The translations under genes and the position numbers were made by a program. Below are positions 1 through 8,327 of a DNA stretch of 64,000 nt, piece by piece (positions within the stretch are counted from its first letter, which is position 1; every line of letters starts with the position of its first letter). The DNA is from Eubacterium ruminantium. Lineage in GTDB: Bacteria; Bacillota; Clostridia; Lachnospirales; Lachnospiraceae. Below the pieces are notes generated by a model, which ran no database searches, was not told the origin of the DNA, and saw nothing but the letters and a program-made list of their open reading frames with translations. The DNA lies in contig NZ_FUXA01000013.1 of assembly GCF_900167085.1 (NCBI RefSeq), forward strand, positions 16,114 through 80,113, written 5' to 3'.

Positions 1-540
1 AAGATCAGGAACTTCCTTTGGAAATTCAGGGCTGAATCCGTTCTCCGCTGTACATGGCATATAAATTACGTTGCTCCAAAGACCTGTAGTACTGTCATAT
101 GTACCTGTTCTTCCTGCCATAACATTTGTATCAACATATACAGGATAAACAGGATCGCAAACAGCTATTCTTGTATCCTTTGAGAATATCTCCTGGATAT
201 TACCAGAATCAGATTTTGCACCATCACTTACAAAAATCTCATCTGCTGCAATATCGCATCCTCTGCTCTTATAATCTTCCTGTGCAATTGTATTTCTAAG
301 GAAATCATATCCTAGATCAGGTGCATAACCCTTAAATGTTGATGCATCTGCCATCTCATCAACCGCACTGTGAAGAGCCTTTATAACAGCCGGACATAAT
401 GGCTGAGTAACATCTCCAATACCAAGCCTTATGATCTTCCTGTCCGGATTTTCTGTACTGAACGCAGACACCTTTTTAGCTATTGTAGAAAAAAGGTAGC
501 TTCCCGGAAGCTTCAAATAGTCCTCATTAACTCTGAACAT
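1..540 (-). CDS. dapL: LL-diaminopimelate aminotransferase, 5' part only
   Basis: This gene runs off the left edge; the first 180 residues are present. The protein begins [18 protein letters not shown], which is the characteristic N-terminus of LL-diaminopimelate aminotransferase, followed by [12 protein letters not shown] and a [14 protein letters not shown] segment typical of the family. The enzyme is a PLP-dependent aminotransferase that makes LL-2,6-diaminopimelate directly from tetrahydrodipicolinate for lysine and peptidoglycan synthesis. The PLP lysine would lie beyond the edge. The start is supported by AAAGGAGA eleven bases upstream. The gene is absent from the neighbouring ribosomal operon and has its own promoter. 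Confidence 0.93.
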   Translation of the reverse strand, partial: MFRVNEDYLKLPGSYLFSTIAKKVSAFSTENPDRKIIRLGIGDVTQPLCPAVIKALHSAVDEMADASTFKGYAPDLGYDFLRNTIAQEDYKSRGCDIAADEIFVSDGAKSDSGNIQEIFSKDTRIAVCDPVYPVYVDTNVMAGRTGTYDSTTGLWSNVIYMPCTAENGFSPEFPKEVPDL

Positions 541-623
541 TATTATTTGTCTCCTTTATATAAAAATAGATTTAACAATTTTGTATTAATATGTAATATA
601 TTTGTAACATAATACATTTAAAT

Positions 624-652
624 ATTGTATCACAATTTTCTGACAATTTAAA
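624..652 (-). promoter_or_regulatory. Probable dapL promoter
   Basis: On the minus strand TTTAAA and TACAAT are separated by 17 bases, and TGA before TACAAT gives an extended -10. It leaves a leader of about 75 bases, AT-rich and without obvious structure, ahead of dapL. The rest of the 541-803 gap holds only this promoter and the rpsR terminator. Confidence 0.5.
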
Positions 653-761
653 GGGAAAATTATAATTTTACCCCATTTTATGTCAATTTTAATCAAGAGA
701 TATTCCCCTTAGTAAACCGTCCAAAAATCCTCTTTAATGATTTATTTTCATGTACAATAAA

Positions 762-785
762 AGCCCGGCAAATTAATGTCGGGCT
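762..785 (-). terminator. Terminator of the rpsF-ssb-rpsR operon
   Basis: The arms AGCCCGACA and TGCCGGGCT (minus strand) pair with one G-T wobble around a short AT loop and are followed by TTTTATT. It lies 19 bases after the rpsR stop codon, as expected for a Rho-independent terminator. Confidence 0.85.
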
Positions 786-803
786 CATAGCTTTTATAAT
801 TGA

Positions 804-1070
804 TTACTCAACTACGTATGGAATAAGAGCGATGTGTCTAGCTCTCTTGATAGCAACTGTAAGCGCTCTCTGATGCTTTGCACAGTTTCCTGTAATTCTT
901 CTAGGAAGAATCTTACCACGCTCTGAGATGTAACGTCTAAGCTTGTTTACATCCTTGTAATCGATTTCATTATTCTTATCTGCGCAGAATACACAAACTT
1001 TCTTTCTTCTACGCATAGGTCTTCTCTTCATTGGAGCAGTAGCACCCTGCTCTGACTTATTATAAGGCAT
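804..1070 (-). CDS. rpsR: 30S ribosomal protein S18
   Basis: An 88-residue basic protein with the S18 signature (KVCVFCADK, then [33 protein letters not shown]). S18 binds S6 on the platform of the small subunit. The N-terminus is about ten residues longer than in Bacillus. The first cysteine pair (CVFC) resembles the zinc-binding form of S18, but only a CxxC and one later cysteine are visible. It is the last gene of rpsF-ssb-rpsR, 61 bases after ssb, and is followed by a clear terminator. Confidence 0.97.
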   Translation of the reverse strand: MPYNKSEQGATAPMKRRPMRRRKKVCVFCADKNNEIDYKDVNKLRRYISERGKILPRRITGNCAKHQRALTVAIKRARHIALIPYVVE

Positions 1071-1131
1071 TTTTCTCCTCCTTCTTCAGTATTACAACAA
1101 AATTGCTGTAACCTCTTTGGAATCAAGGATT

Positions 1132-1581
1132 TTACTTAAAAGGAAGGTCTCCCTCGATACCATCAGGTATCGGCATAAAACCGCCTGCATCTGCAGCTGA
1201 CGGAGCACTCTCTCTAGGTGTATAACCTGTACTGCCCTCGCCACTTCCTTTACTTTCAGCAAATTCCTGTTCCTCTATAACTACATCTGTCGTATAAACT
1301 TTCTGGCCATCCTTATTAGTATAGCTTCCTGTCTGAATACGACCTGTTACGGCTATCTTAGTACCTTTTTTAAGATACTTCTCAGCAAACTCACCCTGTC
1401 TGCCAAATGCTACACAGTTAATAAAATCAGCTGACTGTTGATCATCTCCGGTGTTTCTCGCACGTCTTCTGTCAACAGCAAGCGAATATCTAGCAATTGC
1501 CATCTGCTCGCCATTCTGTCCCTGTGAGTATCTAACCTCAGGATCACGAGTCAGTCTTCCCATTAAAATAACCTTATTCAC
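1132..1581 (-). CDS. ssb: Single-stranded DNA-binding protein
   Basis: A 149-residue protein with the SSB OB fold: MNKVILMGRLTRDPEVRY at the start, FINCVAFGRQGEFAEKYLKKG in the middle and GRIQTGSYTNKDGQKVYTTDVV after it. A glycine/serine/proline-rich linker leads to the acidic tip GIEGDLPFK. That ending approximates the usual DDDLPF tail, which recruits replication and repair proteins. The gene sits between rpsF and rpsR, the standard arrangement in Firmicutes. It starts 18 bases after the rpsF stop, with GGAGGTTCCAGCGTG between; the ATG follows. Confidence 0.97.
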   Translation of the reverse strand: MNKVILMGRLTRDPEVRYSQGQNGEQMAIARYSLAVDRRRARNTGDDQQSADFINCVAFGRQGEFAEKYLKKGTKIAVTGRIQTGSYTNKDGQKVYTTDVVIEEQEFAESKGSGEGSTGYTPRESAPSAADAGGFMPIPDGIEGDLPFK

Positions 1582-1599
1582 GCTGGAACCTCCGTTTCA

Positions 1600-1890
1600 C
1601 TATTCAGCGTCCTGTTTTACAACAAGATATCTTATAACAGATTCCATGATACGAAGATTAGCTTCAAGTTTTGCAGGAGCTTCAGAATCAGCTTCGAACT
1701 GGATGAAGTAGTAATAACCATCTTTCATCTTCTGAATTTCGTATGCCATTCTCTTCTTGCCCCAATCATCGATGTTGGTGATGTTACCGCCAACCTTTGC
1801 TACGAGATCCTTAACCTTTTCAAGAACAGCTTCTCTCGCATCATCTTCGATTCTTGTACTGACAACTAACGCTATCTCATACTTGTTCAT
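1600..1890 (-). CDS. rpsF: 30S ribosomal protein S6
   Basis: The protein begins MNKYEIALVVSTRIEDD and carries the S6 motifs NITNIDDWGKKRMAYEIQK and GYYYFIQFEA (96 residues). An upstream ATG in the same frame at 1950 would add 20 residues, but the ATG at 1890 follows AAGGAGGTGCAAAAC. The extra codons would fall in the structured leader, so the shorter start is preferred. S6 pairs with S18, encoded two genes downstream. First gene of the operon. Confidence 0.95.
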   Translation of the reverse strand: MNKYEIALVVSTRIEDDAREAVLEKVKDLVAKVGGNITNIDDWGKKRMAYEIQKMKDGYYYFIQFEADSEAPAKLEANLRIMESVIRYLVVKQDAE

Positions 1891-1987
1891 GTTTTGCACC
1901 TCCTTATGGACTAATGGCTCCTGAACGATTGGCATTTCCAATCCCCGCAACTTCTTCAGTTACTCAAACCGAGTGCTTTCAGGAGCA
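1891..1987 (-). promoter_or_regulatory. Structured leader of rpsF, candidate S6:S18 autoregulatory element
   Basis: The leader closes with a perfect 9-bp helix, GCTCCTGAA (near 1987) pairing with TTCAGGAGC (near 1917). Inside it are three small hairpins: ACTC/GAGT, AACT/AGTT and GATTGG/CCAATC. S6:S18 leaders that feed back on rpsF are known from many bacteria. I could not check the conserved CCG-type binding core, so the class assignment is inference; the structure itself is visible. Confidence 0.5.
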
Positions 1988-2055
1988 AGGAATATATTAG
2001 AATATATCACAAATAGACACTCTAACATAAAGCGCCGATTATAGCAAGCACTTTT

Positions 2056-4890
2056 TTATTTAAGCACATTTTCTCTGTAATAATCCATTAAATCCTCATA
2101 TATTCTGTGGCAATTATCATGATCGCTATACATAAAGAAATCATCAGCTCTCTTTCTGTACATCTCTTTCATAACGCATCCATTTTCCATATATTCGGCA
2201 AGGATATCTATCAGCTGTTCGCTATTCTTTGCTATCTCACCAAATGCCATGGTTTCATATATGAAGCTTCCTTCTTCATAATGTGCATCCAGGTCTTCAT
2301 GATGAAGATATACCAGCGGTTTTCTCATATATGCGAAATCAAACTGCACGCCGCTGAAATCCGTAACCATAAGACTTGATTCACAAAATAGTTTCTCATA
2401 ACTCATATCCCCTGTTGAAGGAATTATCTCAACATAAGGATTTGTATCAAAATCCGCTGCCTGAGGGCTGACAATAGGATGAAGCACATATTTTATCTTA
2501 TATCCGTATTTTTCCGCTGCTTCTATCAGCCTTTTATTATTTATCAGTGAATTATATACCTTAAAATACTCAGTCTCTTTAAATGAAGTATTATAATCTC
2601 TGGCGACGCCTTCATTTTTAGTAACCGCCCTCGCGGACTGCATCCTCCATGTCGGAGAAATGAGTATCTGCTTCTTATCATTATTTACAAGTCCGTCATA
2701 TCTCGGTACACCCGTAAGTCTTAGCGCATCATATCCGTCATAATCGTAAACCGGGCGAAGAAGATTATCCATTTCATACTTAGATGCAAGATAATATCTT
2801 CTTGTATTATCTCGAAGCCTGTTCTGAGCGACCGCAATCTTCTGAACCGAAAGACCGTGCTGCACACATACTACATGAAAATCCACGATACCTCTGATAT
2901 ATCTCGAATTTTCCATATAATAATCATTAAATGCAAATACAGTCGAATTGGAAACTATCATCATTTCCGCATTAAGGAAAGCCAGTCTATGTTTAATACT
3001 CTTTCGTACCAGTGGCTCATATCCTTCATTTTTGAGTCTCTTATAATCAGGAACAGAACCGTCAACAAGATAAAGATTCGTAATCTTCTTACCACTCGAT
3101 GCGGTCATCTTCTCCGCATATTTATATAGATATTCCGCCGAGTCTCCGCCTTTATATATCTTGTCAAAATACATCCAGATATGTTTTTTCTTATAAAATG
3201 GTCTTGTCACAAAATATCCCATTCGAAGCAGCATGAATTTATATTTATGTTTATTAAATGATTTCAAAAGCTGAAGCCATATAAGCTGCTCTAAGAAAAA
3301 GATTTTAACAAAATTATATTTACTGATGAGAATATGATACTTCTTATGTCTAAGAAGATATTTGCCCGTCTTCCAATAACTGTATTTCGGATAATTTGTA
3401 AGCCTGCTTGTGTGAGATTTATATTCCGGAATAATCACGTTATCTCTGCCATCATATCTTATTATGAATGAAAGATTTCCCTTCTTCTCAAACGGAATTG
3501 AAGCATGAAATGAATACCTCTTAAACGAAGACCTTCCGAAATACTTGGTCAGAGTATATCTATCATTCCATTTTACCGGATATTCTTTACCATTAAGATT
3601 ATAGAAGATTTCAACCTTGTCCCTGTCGTAGAAATCCGGAATGGTTCCGTCAATCTCAAGATGCTCTCCGTCCTCTTTCATAACCCTATCCATAAAAAGA
3701 TAGTTAATTCTCATCTTGCTGAGATTATAAATATCTATACCGTTCATCTTAAGATGCAGGGTTTCGAATTCTTCTAATTCATTTTCCTCATTATATCCGC
3801 TGTATGTATATTCTTCGGAAATGTCACCTTTAATCCTAAGAAGCATTCTGTTGAAATAAAGACTCGTAGAATGCATCGTATGCTTAGAAACATTTAGTAT
3901 CACATCATCATCAATATATGAAAGCATTTCTTTGATCTTATCCAGATACTCATCTATCTCTTCTTCTGACAAGACATGCTTATTCCGGTTATCTTTATTT
4001 GCATCAAGCCTACACCTGATTGAATATAATGCATAAAACTGCAAAGTTCTATATTCTTTTTCACCAAGTATAGCTTTAAGATCTTTTAGCGCCGGAATCA
4101 GGAATCCTTCAATATTTTCAAAGTACCACTTCTTGTCATAATATCTCTCATGATATTTATTATCGATATCTGACGGCTCATCTGTTATGAGCATAACTTT
4201 TCTATCAATAAATATCTTCCTCGACATGATACGGAAAATAAAATCCGCTTCCATGTCATATTCCAAATCAATATTTAGTCTTATCTCTCCACCGGCCGAT
4301 GCATTATTTTCCGATTCTCTACCAATCTGCAATTTATTATCTGAAACCGTGTCCGGTTCATCCGCCTCAGCATTCAATGTTGTATATTTTGCCGTGCCCG
4401 GTTCATCCGCCTCAGCATTCGATGATGTATGTTTTACTGCGCCCGGTTCATCCGCCTCAACATTCGATGATGTATGTTTTACTGCGCCCGGTTCATCCGC
4501 CTCAACATTCGATGAATCCGATTGAGAAATGGATTTATAAGCCCTTACATTTAATAAGATTCCCGTAAGACTGTCGGGCACCGAAAGATTCTCTTCATTT
4601 ATCTGCATTCTAAGTCTCGAATCGGCCTTAGGTTTTCCACCATTCGAAAACATCTTATCACCCGATACAAGAACAGCCCCTGATTTTTCTGCGTCCTTCA
4701 TTAGTATTCTTATATTCTGAAACAGCTGTCTTTTCTTATAACTGTCACTTTCATTGGACACAAAAATATAACCGGCAGTCTTCTCCCGAAGAAGCCGATT
4801 ATATAATTCTGCAGAATAATCATATCTTTCACAGATTTCTATATCCGGTTTTTTAATTCCTTCCGGAATATATAAAATATATCTGCTCAT
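2056..4890 (-). CDS. CDP-glycerol:polyglycerophosphate glycerophosphotransferase-family protein
   Basis: A 944-residue protein. The C-terminal 370 or so residues look like the TagB/TagF glycerophosphotransferase domain (PF04464): KHIWMYFDKIYKGGDSAEYL, AEMMIVSNSTVF, VVCVQHGLSVQKI, ILISPTWR and SLMVTDFSGVQFDFAYMRKPLVY. Such enzymes move polyol phosphate from CDP-glycerol to teichoic-acid-like wall polymers at the inner membrane face. The N-terminal half is unassigned and includes a repeat tract (see 4349-4518). The middle has beta-rich segments also found in CDP-glycerol transferase relatives. A tagGH-type exporter is encoded 10 kb away. Substrate is not predictable from sequence. Confidence 0.8.
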   Translation of the reverse strand: MSRYILYIPEGIKKPDIEICERYDYSAELYNRLLREKTAGYIFVSNESDSYKKRQLFQNIRILMKDAEKSGAVLVSGDKMFSNGGKPKADSRLRMQINEENLSVPDSLTGILLNVRAYKSISQSDSSNVEADEPGAVKHTSSNVEADEPGAVKHTSSNAEADEPGTAKYTTLNAEADEPDTVSDNKLQIGRESENNASAGGEIRLNIDLEYDMEADFIFRIMSRKIFIDRKVMLITDEPSDIDNKYHERYYDKKWYFENIEGFLIPALKDLKAILGEKEYRTLQFYALYSIRCRLDANKDNRNKHVLSEEEIDEYLDKIKEMLSYIDDDVILNVSKHTMHSTSLYFNRMLLRIKGDISEEYTYSGYNEENELEEFETLHLKMNGIDIYNLSKMRINYLFMDRVMKEDGEHLEIDGTIPDFYDRDKVEIFYNLNGKEYPVKWNDRYTLTKYFGRSSFKRYSFHASIPFEKKGNLSFIIRYDGRDNVIIPEYKSHTSRLTNYPKYSYWKTGKYLLRHKKYHILISKYNFVKIFFLEQLIWLQLLKSFNKHKYKFMLLRMGYFVTRPFYKKKHIWMYFDKIYKGGDSAEYLYKYAEKMTASSGKKITNLYLVDGSVPDYKRLKNEGYEPLVRKSIKHRLAFLNAEMMIVSNSTVFAFNDYYMENSRYIRGIVDFHVVCVQHGLSVQKIAVAQNRLRDNTRRYYLASKYEMDNLLRPVYDYDGYDALRLTGVPRYDGLVNNDKKQILISPTWRMQSARAVTKNEGVARDYNTSFKETEYFKVYNSLINNKRLIEAAEKYGYKIKYVLHPIVSPQAADFDTNPYVEIIPSTGDMSYEKLFCESSLMVTDFSGVQFDFAYMRKPLVYLHHEDLDAHYEEGSFIYETMAFGEIAKNSEQLIDILAEYMENGCVMKEMYRKRADDFFMYSDHDNCHRIYEDLMDYYRENVLK
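4349..4518 (-). repeat. In-frame 45-bp tandem repeat in the glycerophosphotransferase gene
   Basis: Almost four 45-bp units start at 4349, 4394, 4439 and 4484, each beginning with a form of GYGYCCGGTTCATCCGCC on the plus strand. They encode a 15-residue unit close to SSNVEADEPGAVKHT. The two copies near 4439 and 4484 are nearly identical, which suggests recent duplication. The repeats form an acidic linker and do not break the frame. Confidence 0.95.
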
Positions 4891-4930
4891 AATTTCCCCA
4901 CACTAAATTCAAAACCAAAACGAGGAATGA

Positions 4931-5308
4931 TTAAACCTCAGCTACTGCCTCAATTTCAATAAGAACATCCTTTGGAAGTCTTGCTACTTCTACACATGAA
5001 CGTGCAGGATAATTATCTGTAAAATACTTTGCGTAGATTTCATTTACCTTTGCAAAGTCATTCATATCTTTAATAAATACAACAGTCTTAACAACTTTAT
5101 CTACTGATGAACCTGCAGCTTCAAGAAGATTCTTGATATTCTTAAATGCCTGCTCAGCCTGAACTTCTATACCACCCTCAACAAGTGTATTTGTTTCAGG
5201 ATTAATTGGAATCATACCTGATGTAAATAAAAGATTACCAACTTTTACAGCCTGAGAATATGGTCCGATTGCTGCCGGCGCCTTATCTGTTGCGATTATT
5301 TCCTTCAT
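4931..5308 (-). CDS. ridA: RidA family 2-iminobutanoate/2-iminopropanoate deaminase
   Basis: A 125-residue protein with family motifs [22 protein letters not shown], a central [15 protein letters not shown] and the C-terminal [23 protein letters not shown]. The arginine in PARSCVEVA is the residue that binds the carboxylate in RidA. The enzyme hydrolyses reactive enamine/imine intermediates from PLP enzymes such as threonine dehydratase. It lies between cvfB and the glycerophosphotransferase gene with gaps of about 40 bases, so the three could be cotranscribed. Confidence 0.95.
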   Translation of the reverse strand: MKEIIATDKAPAAIGPYSQAVKVGNLLFTSGMIPINPETNTLVEGGIEVQAEQAFKNIKNLLEAAGSSVDKVVKTVVFIKDMNDFAKVNEIYAKYFTDNYPARSCVEVARLPKDVLIEIEAVAEV

Positions 5309-5347
5309 AATATTGTACTCCTTTATATCTTAAAAAATTATTCCATG

Positions 5348-6175
5348 CTAATTCTCGGTAATGATGATCTTTCCTTCTTTGATCTCAATCCTTCTCTCTT
5401 TATAGAGACGTCCGACAGCTCTCTTGAATGCATTTTTGCTGATTCCGAATTCTGTCTTGATAAGATCCTTATCAGCCTTATCATCAAACGGAAGGACACC
5501 ACCATAACTCTTTATGACATCATATACCATTTCAGCATCATCTTCCATCTGAACATATCCCTTCTCGCGAAGAGCAAGATCTGTCTTTCCGTCAGGACGC
5601 TTATTTACAACTCGTGCATTAACTTCGTCACCGACCTCAACTCTTGTATATATCTCAGATTCATGAATCAGTCCGTAGTATTTATCATCTATTGCCACAA
5701 ATGCTCCCATGCCTTTTCTGTATTCATATACAGTTCCTGTAATATGGCTGCCCTTTTCATATTTATCATTTGGCTCAAGATAACCATAAAGTCGCATGGA
5801 TGCAGCAAGTCTATGTGTTTTATCTTCATAAAGTCGAACAAGGTACGACTTACCTTCTTTTACTTCACAAGTCTGTTCTTTAAACGGGAGAAGCAGATCT
5901 TTCTCAAGTCCCCAATCAAGATATGCACCGTGACCGGTAACATTTTTAACAGTGAGTTTACGTATCTGCCCAAGTTCTATTAAAGGTTTGTTGGTAGTTG
6001 AAATGATTCTATCCGACGAATCTCTGTAAATAAACACATCCAACATATCCCCCTTATTTGTTCCTTCGGGCACCTGTTTGATAGGAAGCAGAACATCATC
6101 TGTCCCATCTGACAGATAAATACCAAATTCCGTATCCTTTATAACTTTTAATGAATTCCAACTTCCTAATACCAT
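5348..6175 (-). CDS. cvfB: S1-like RNA-binding protein, CvfB/YitL family
   Basis: A 275-residue protein of S1-like OB folds followed by a winged helix. The first half has GTNKGDMLDVFIYRDSSDRIISTT, then GHGAYLDWGLEKDLLLPF and a second barrel with GMGAFVAIDDKYYGLIHESEI. The end, ISKNAFKRAVGRLYKERRIEI, is the winged-helix hallmark of the family. CvfB-type proteins bind RNA and affect gene expression in staphylococci; the exact role here is unknown. The ATG at 6175 is preceded by a GGGAGAT-type site. Confidence 0.9.
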   Translation of the reverse strand: MVLGSWNSLKVIKDTEFGIYLSDGTDDVLLPIKQVPEGTNKGDMLDVFIYRDSSDRIISTTNKPLIELGQIRKLTVKNVTGHGAYLDWGLEKDLLLPFKEQTCEVKEGKSYLVRLYEDKTHRLAASMRLYGYLEPNDKYEKGSHITGTVYEYRKGMGAFVAIDDKYYGLIHESEIYTRVEVGDEVNARVVNKRPDGKTDLALREKGYVQMEDDAEMVYDVIKSYGGVLPFDDKADKDLIKTEFGISKNAFKRAVGRLYKERRIEIKEGKIIITEN

Positions 6176-6235
6176 ATTATCTCCCTTTCAACAGTACCTT
6201 GTTAACAAGCACTCTTACTATATCATAAAAAAAAT

Positions 6236-6254
6236 CCTCAGACAACGTCTGAGG
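6236..6254 (-). terminator. Terminator after tRNA-Gln
   Basis: A perfect 8-bp stem, CCTCAGAC/GTCTGAGG, with a 3-base loop is followed on the minus strand by eight T residues. It lies between tRNA-Gln and cvfB, so cvfB needs its own promoter in the 60 bases that follow. Confidence 0.92.
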
Positions 6255-6260
6255 AAAAAG

Positions 6261-6333
6261 CTGGGCTACAAGGATTCGAACCTTGAAAATGCTGGAGTCA
6301 GAGTCCAGTGCCTTACCATTTGGCGATAGCCCA
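6261..6333 (-). tRNA. tRNA-Gln (anticodon CTG)
   Basis: The minus strand folds as a cloverleaf. The acceptor TGGGCTA pairs with TAGCCCA. The anticodon stem CTGGA/TCCAG holds loop CTCTGAC, so the anticodon is CTG, reading CAG. The T arm contains GGTTCGAATCC and the discriminator is G. CCA is not encoded. It has its own promoter and terminator. Confidence 0.95.
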
Positions 6334-6355
6334 ATGTTGTTTAGCAACGAATGTC

Positions 6356-6384
6356 ATTATATTATATGATTTTTAAAAATGCAA
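6356..6384 (-). promoter_or_regulatory. Promoter of tRNA-Gln
   Basis: TTGCAT and TATAAT with a 17-base spacer on the minus strand, about 23 bases upstream of the mature 5' end. It is divergent from the tRNA-Arg promoter. Confidence 0.8.
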
Positions 6385-6453
6385 GTACTTTTTTATATTT
6401 TTTTAATTCTTTTTTTGTACATAAAATAATACCGGTTTAATTACAAATTTATC

Positions 6454-6482
6454 TTGACATAACCATTATCAATTGTTATAAT
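6454..6482 (+). promoter_or_regulatory. Consensus promoter of tRNA-Arg
   Basis: A perfect TTGACA and a perfect TATAAT are separated by 17 bases. Near the predicted start is a 13-bp palindrome, CGTTCGTCGAACG at 6488-6500, which may fold at the 5' end of the precursor or bind a regulator. Confidence 0.9.
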
Positions 6483-6514
6483 TCAAACGTTCGTCGAACG
6501 ATGAACTTATAATT

Positions 6515-6588
6515 GCGCGTTTAGCTCAGCTGGATAGAGCGTTTGGCTACGGACCAAAAGGCCGGGGGTTCGAATCCTCTAACGCGCA
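6515..6588 (+). tRNA. tRNA-Arg (anticodon ACG)
   Basis: Acceptor GCGCGTT pairs with AACGCGC. The D arm is GCTC/GAGC around AGCTGGATA. The anticodon stem TTTGG/CCAAA holds loop CTACGGA, giving anticodon ACG (modified to ICG in most bacteria) for CGN arginine codons. The T loop is TTCGAAT. No CCA is encoded. A terminator follows within ten bases. Confidence 0.95.
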
Positions 6589-6597
6589 CATTTAAAA

Positions 6598-6626
6598 AGC
6601 AGAAACCTTATGGTTCCTGCTTTTTT
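6598..6626. terminator. Bidirectional terminator shared by tRNA-Arg and the convergent gene
   Basis: AGCAGAAACC and GGTTCCTGCT form a 10-bp stem with one mismatch and a TTAT loop. T runs lie on the 3' side of both strands. The TAA of the convergent gene (6608-6610) is in the loop, so that reading frame ends inside the hairpin. Confidence 0.88.
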
Positions 6627-7258
6627 GTTATACTATTTCGAATTATTGTTGCTTTTACGAAGAATATCATAAATACAACTGCTGCAATTATCGAAATAAC
6701 AATTATGATCAAATCGACGATCAATCTATCGGTAGTATCTATAGTAAATGTATAGAATCCATTTGCATCCTCATCATCAAGGCCATAAACTCTTATAGTA
6801 TTATTATAATGGCCAAGTATCTGTTCATTAAGAGAATCAATCTCTCCGTAAACTGTAACACCCTTTTTTCTTCTTCCGGCTTTTATATCATCAAGCTGCT
6901 TCGCAAGTTTCTTCCTAACCGACACTGAGATATATTTGCCATTCTCAAGCTGGACAATATAATAATATACTCTTCCGGATGGAATAAAACCGTACAGCTT
7001 GTAATTAGCATTTGCATAAGGACGTATCGAAGTATCTTTATCTATGACCATAGAAACATAATCGCCCTTCATAGGAGTTTTTCCTTTATTCACCATATCT
7101 GCTTCTATATCTTTATCAAGTCTGAAAATCCTCTCAAAATCAGACACAAAAACCAGTATTGCTATCAGCAAAAAAACAGCAAACCCAATCAAATATGTTC
7201 CGCGATAATATTTTTTTAATTTGGTCTTCTCTTCACTCATTTTTTCATTTCCCATCAT
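6608..7258 (-). CDS. Two-TM membrane protein of unknown function
   Basis: I do not recognise this 216-residue protein with confidence. It has one hydrophobic segment near residues 23-44 (YLIGFAVFLLIAILVFVSDF), then a mostly polar region of about 130 residues that should lie outside the membrane. A second segment lies near residues 180-203 (LIVDLIIIVISIIAAVVFMI), followed by a short basic tail. The polar part has repeated beta-type stretches. No strong ribosome binding site decides between the first Met and Met7 (MSEEKTK). The stop codon lies in the shared terminator. A role as a sensor or quality-control protein would be a guess. Confidence 0.65.
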   Translation of the reverse strand: MMGNEKMSEEKTKLKKYYRGTYLIGFAVFLLIAILVFVSDFERIFRLDKDIEADMVNKGKTPMKGDYVSMVIDKDTSIRPYANANYKLYGFIPSGRVYYYIVQLENGKYISVSVRKKLAKQLDDIKAGRRKKGVTVYGEIDSLNEQILGHYNNTIRVYGLDDEDANGFYTFTIDTTDRLIVDLIIIVISIIAAVVFMIFFVKATIIRNSITKKQEP

Positions 7259-7341
7259 TTATATTTATGATACTTCCACCATCATCCGTGTACATATCAA
7301 ATGGAGTATCACTGTACTTTATATCATTATAACACTCTATC

Positions 7342-8001
7342 CTACCGTAAACACCCTATTTTTTTTAGAATAACCCCTTCTAAAACTGAGTCATTACCTG
7401 CACACAGCGATATAAAATAATTCCTGTTCCCGTCTTTAATATCAAAGATCCTGAAATATATCTTCCCGTTGAAATAATCTTTATATTCCTCGACCATAAC
7501 TTTTACATCAGGTTCGACCGAAAATGCAGAAATAGGTATATGCATTCCAGTCCCAAGATATTTGATAAGACTTTCTTTCTTGGTCCATATGCGTCGAAAA
7601 TCTTCCTGACTTTTTACAATCTCAATTTCCTCCTTCGTGAAAAATCTCCCCGAGATCTTAAAGTCTTTATCATCTTTATATTCAATATCTATGCCTATAT
7701 TCGCAGCTCCGACAACCATAACTATGTAGTCCCCTGAGTGGGAAATATTGAAAAATATATCCTTATGTCCCGGCTTCCCGAAAGAATTAAATATGATATC
7801 ATCTTCTGCATAATCGCTTCCGAGTTTTTCTTTCAGTATCTTATCTATCAAAAGACCTGCAGCTATTGAGGTAATTCTGGCATCACTGCCCTCCTTCATC
7901 CTTTTGGCTTTCCCTCTTCTCCATTCACCGAGTTCCTGCAGAAGCCTTTCTTCATTTTCTTTTATATGATCAAATTCTATTTTATAAATATATATTTCCA
8001 T
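7342..8001 (-). CDS. 4'-phosphopantetheinyl transferase, Sfp superfamily
   Basis: A 219-residue protein with the Sfp motifs: GKPGHKDIFFNISHSGD (residues 76-91), GIDIE (103-107, Mg-binding acidic residues) and WTKKES (139-144). The enzyme moves phosphopantetheine from CoA to a serine of a carrier protein. Sfp-type length rather than the short AcpS type suggests a role in specialised metabolism. A free-standing carrier protein is encoded 1.4 kb upstream on the same strand, so that protein is the probable target. The ribosome binding site is weak. The gap to 7259 is short and holds nothing evident. Confidence 0.92.
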   Translation of the reverse strand: MEIYIYKIEFDHIKENEERLLQELGEWRRGKAKRMKEGSDARITSIAAGLLIDKILKEKLGSDYAEDDIIFNSFGKPGHKDIFFNISHSGDYIVMVVGAANIGIDIEYKDDKDFKISGRFFTKEEIEIVKSQEDFRRIWTKKESLIKYLGTGMHIPISAFSVEPDVKVMVEEYKDYFNGKIYFRIFDIKDGNRNYFISLCAGNDSVLEGVILKKIGCLR

Positions 8002-8083
8002 GCTTCTATTTTTTCACAAACTTATATTTCTGTAAATCCACATTTTTTACAATAACATATTCATTAATTACCGTATTTTCACA

Positions 8084-8286
8084 GTGAAACCTCACACGAC
8101 TGAAGTCGTGTGCTTCCCATCAAATATCCCTGCAACTATATGCCTCTGCAATCCATATCCTACCATAATCATACCCCCATGCAACCAAATTGTGTCTGCA
8201 GTCAAACACCCTGTATTTCAATTTTCAACAGCATCTCATTTACTGTTATATACAAAACGATCAGATAATAGTCCCATATAAATTAC
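8084..8286. mobile_element. Possible IS200/IS605-type end remnant in a gene-free stretch
   Basis: This stretch separates the PPTase from the next gene and has no convincing ORF. At 8093-8112 is a perfect hairpin, CACACGAC/GTCGTGTG around TGAA, followed by CTTCCCAT. Such hairpins with flanking ACCTC and CTTCC resemble the right ends of IS200/IS605 elements. No tnpA or tnpB is present, so it could be a decayed end, a non-autonomous element or an unrelated terminator-like hairpin. Base composition is more C-rich on the plus strand than in nearby gaps. Confidence 0.4.
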
Positions 8287-8309
8287 GAGCCGGATGTTAA
8301 CACCGGCTC
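8287..8309 (-). terminator. Probable terminator of the ACP operon
   Basis: GAGCCGG/CCGGCTC forms a 7-bp GC-rich stem around TGTTAACAT, 18 bases after the stop codon of the BtrH-like gene. The following T tract is weak (GTAATTTATAT). Confidence 0.6.
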
Positions 8310-8327
8310 ACAATATGTCTTTCAAAA

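Noticed and set aside
1891..1950. Longer rpsF start at 1950
   Set aside because: No ribosome binding site before it; AAGGAGG precedes the ATG at 1890, and the region is a structured leader.
4187..4568. Open frames on the plus strand over the 45-bp repeat
   Set aside because: They arise from the repeat in the antisense direction; no ribosome binding site, and the minus-strand gene explains the DNA.
8084..8281. 65-codon open frame on the plus strand
   Set aside because: It runs through the hairpin, has no binding site and no recognisable protein features.
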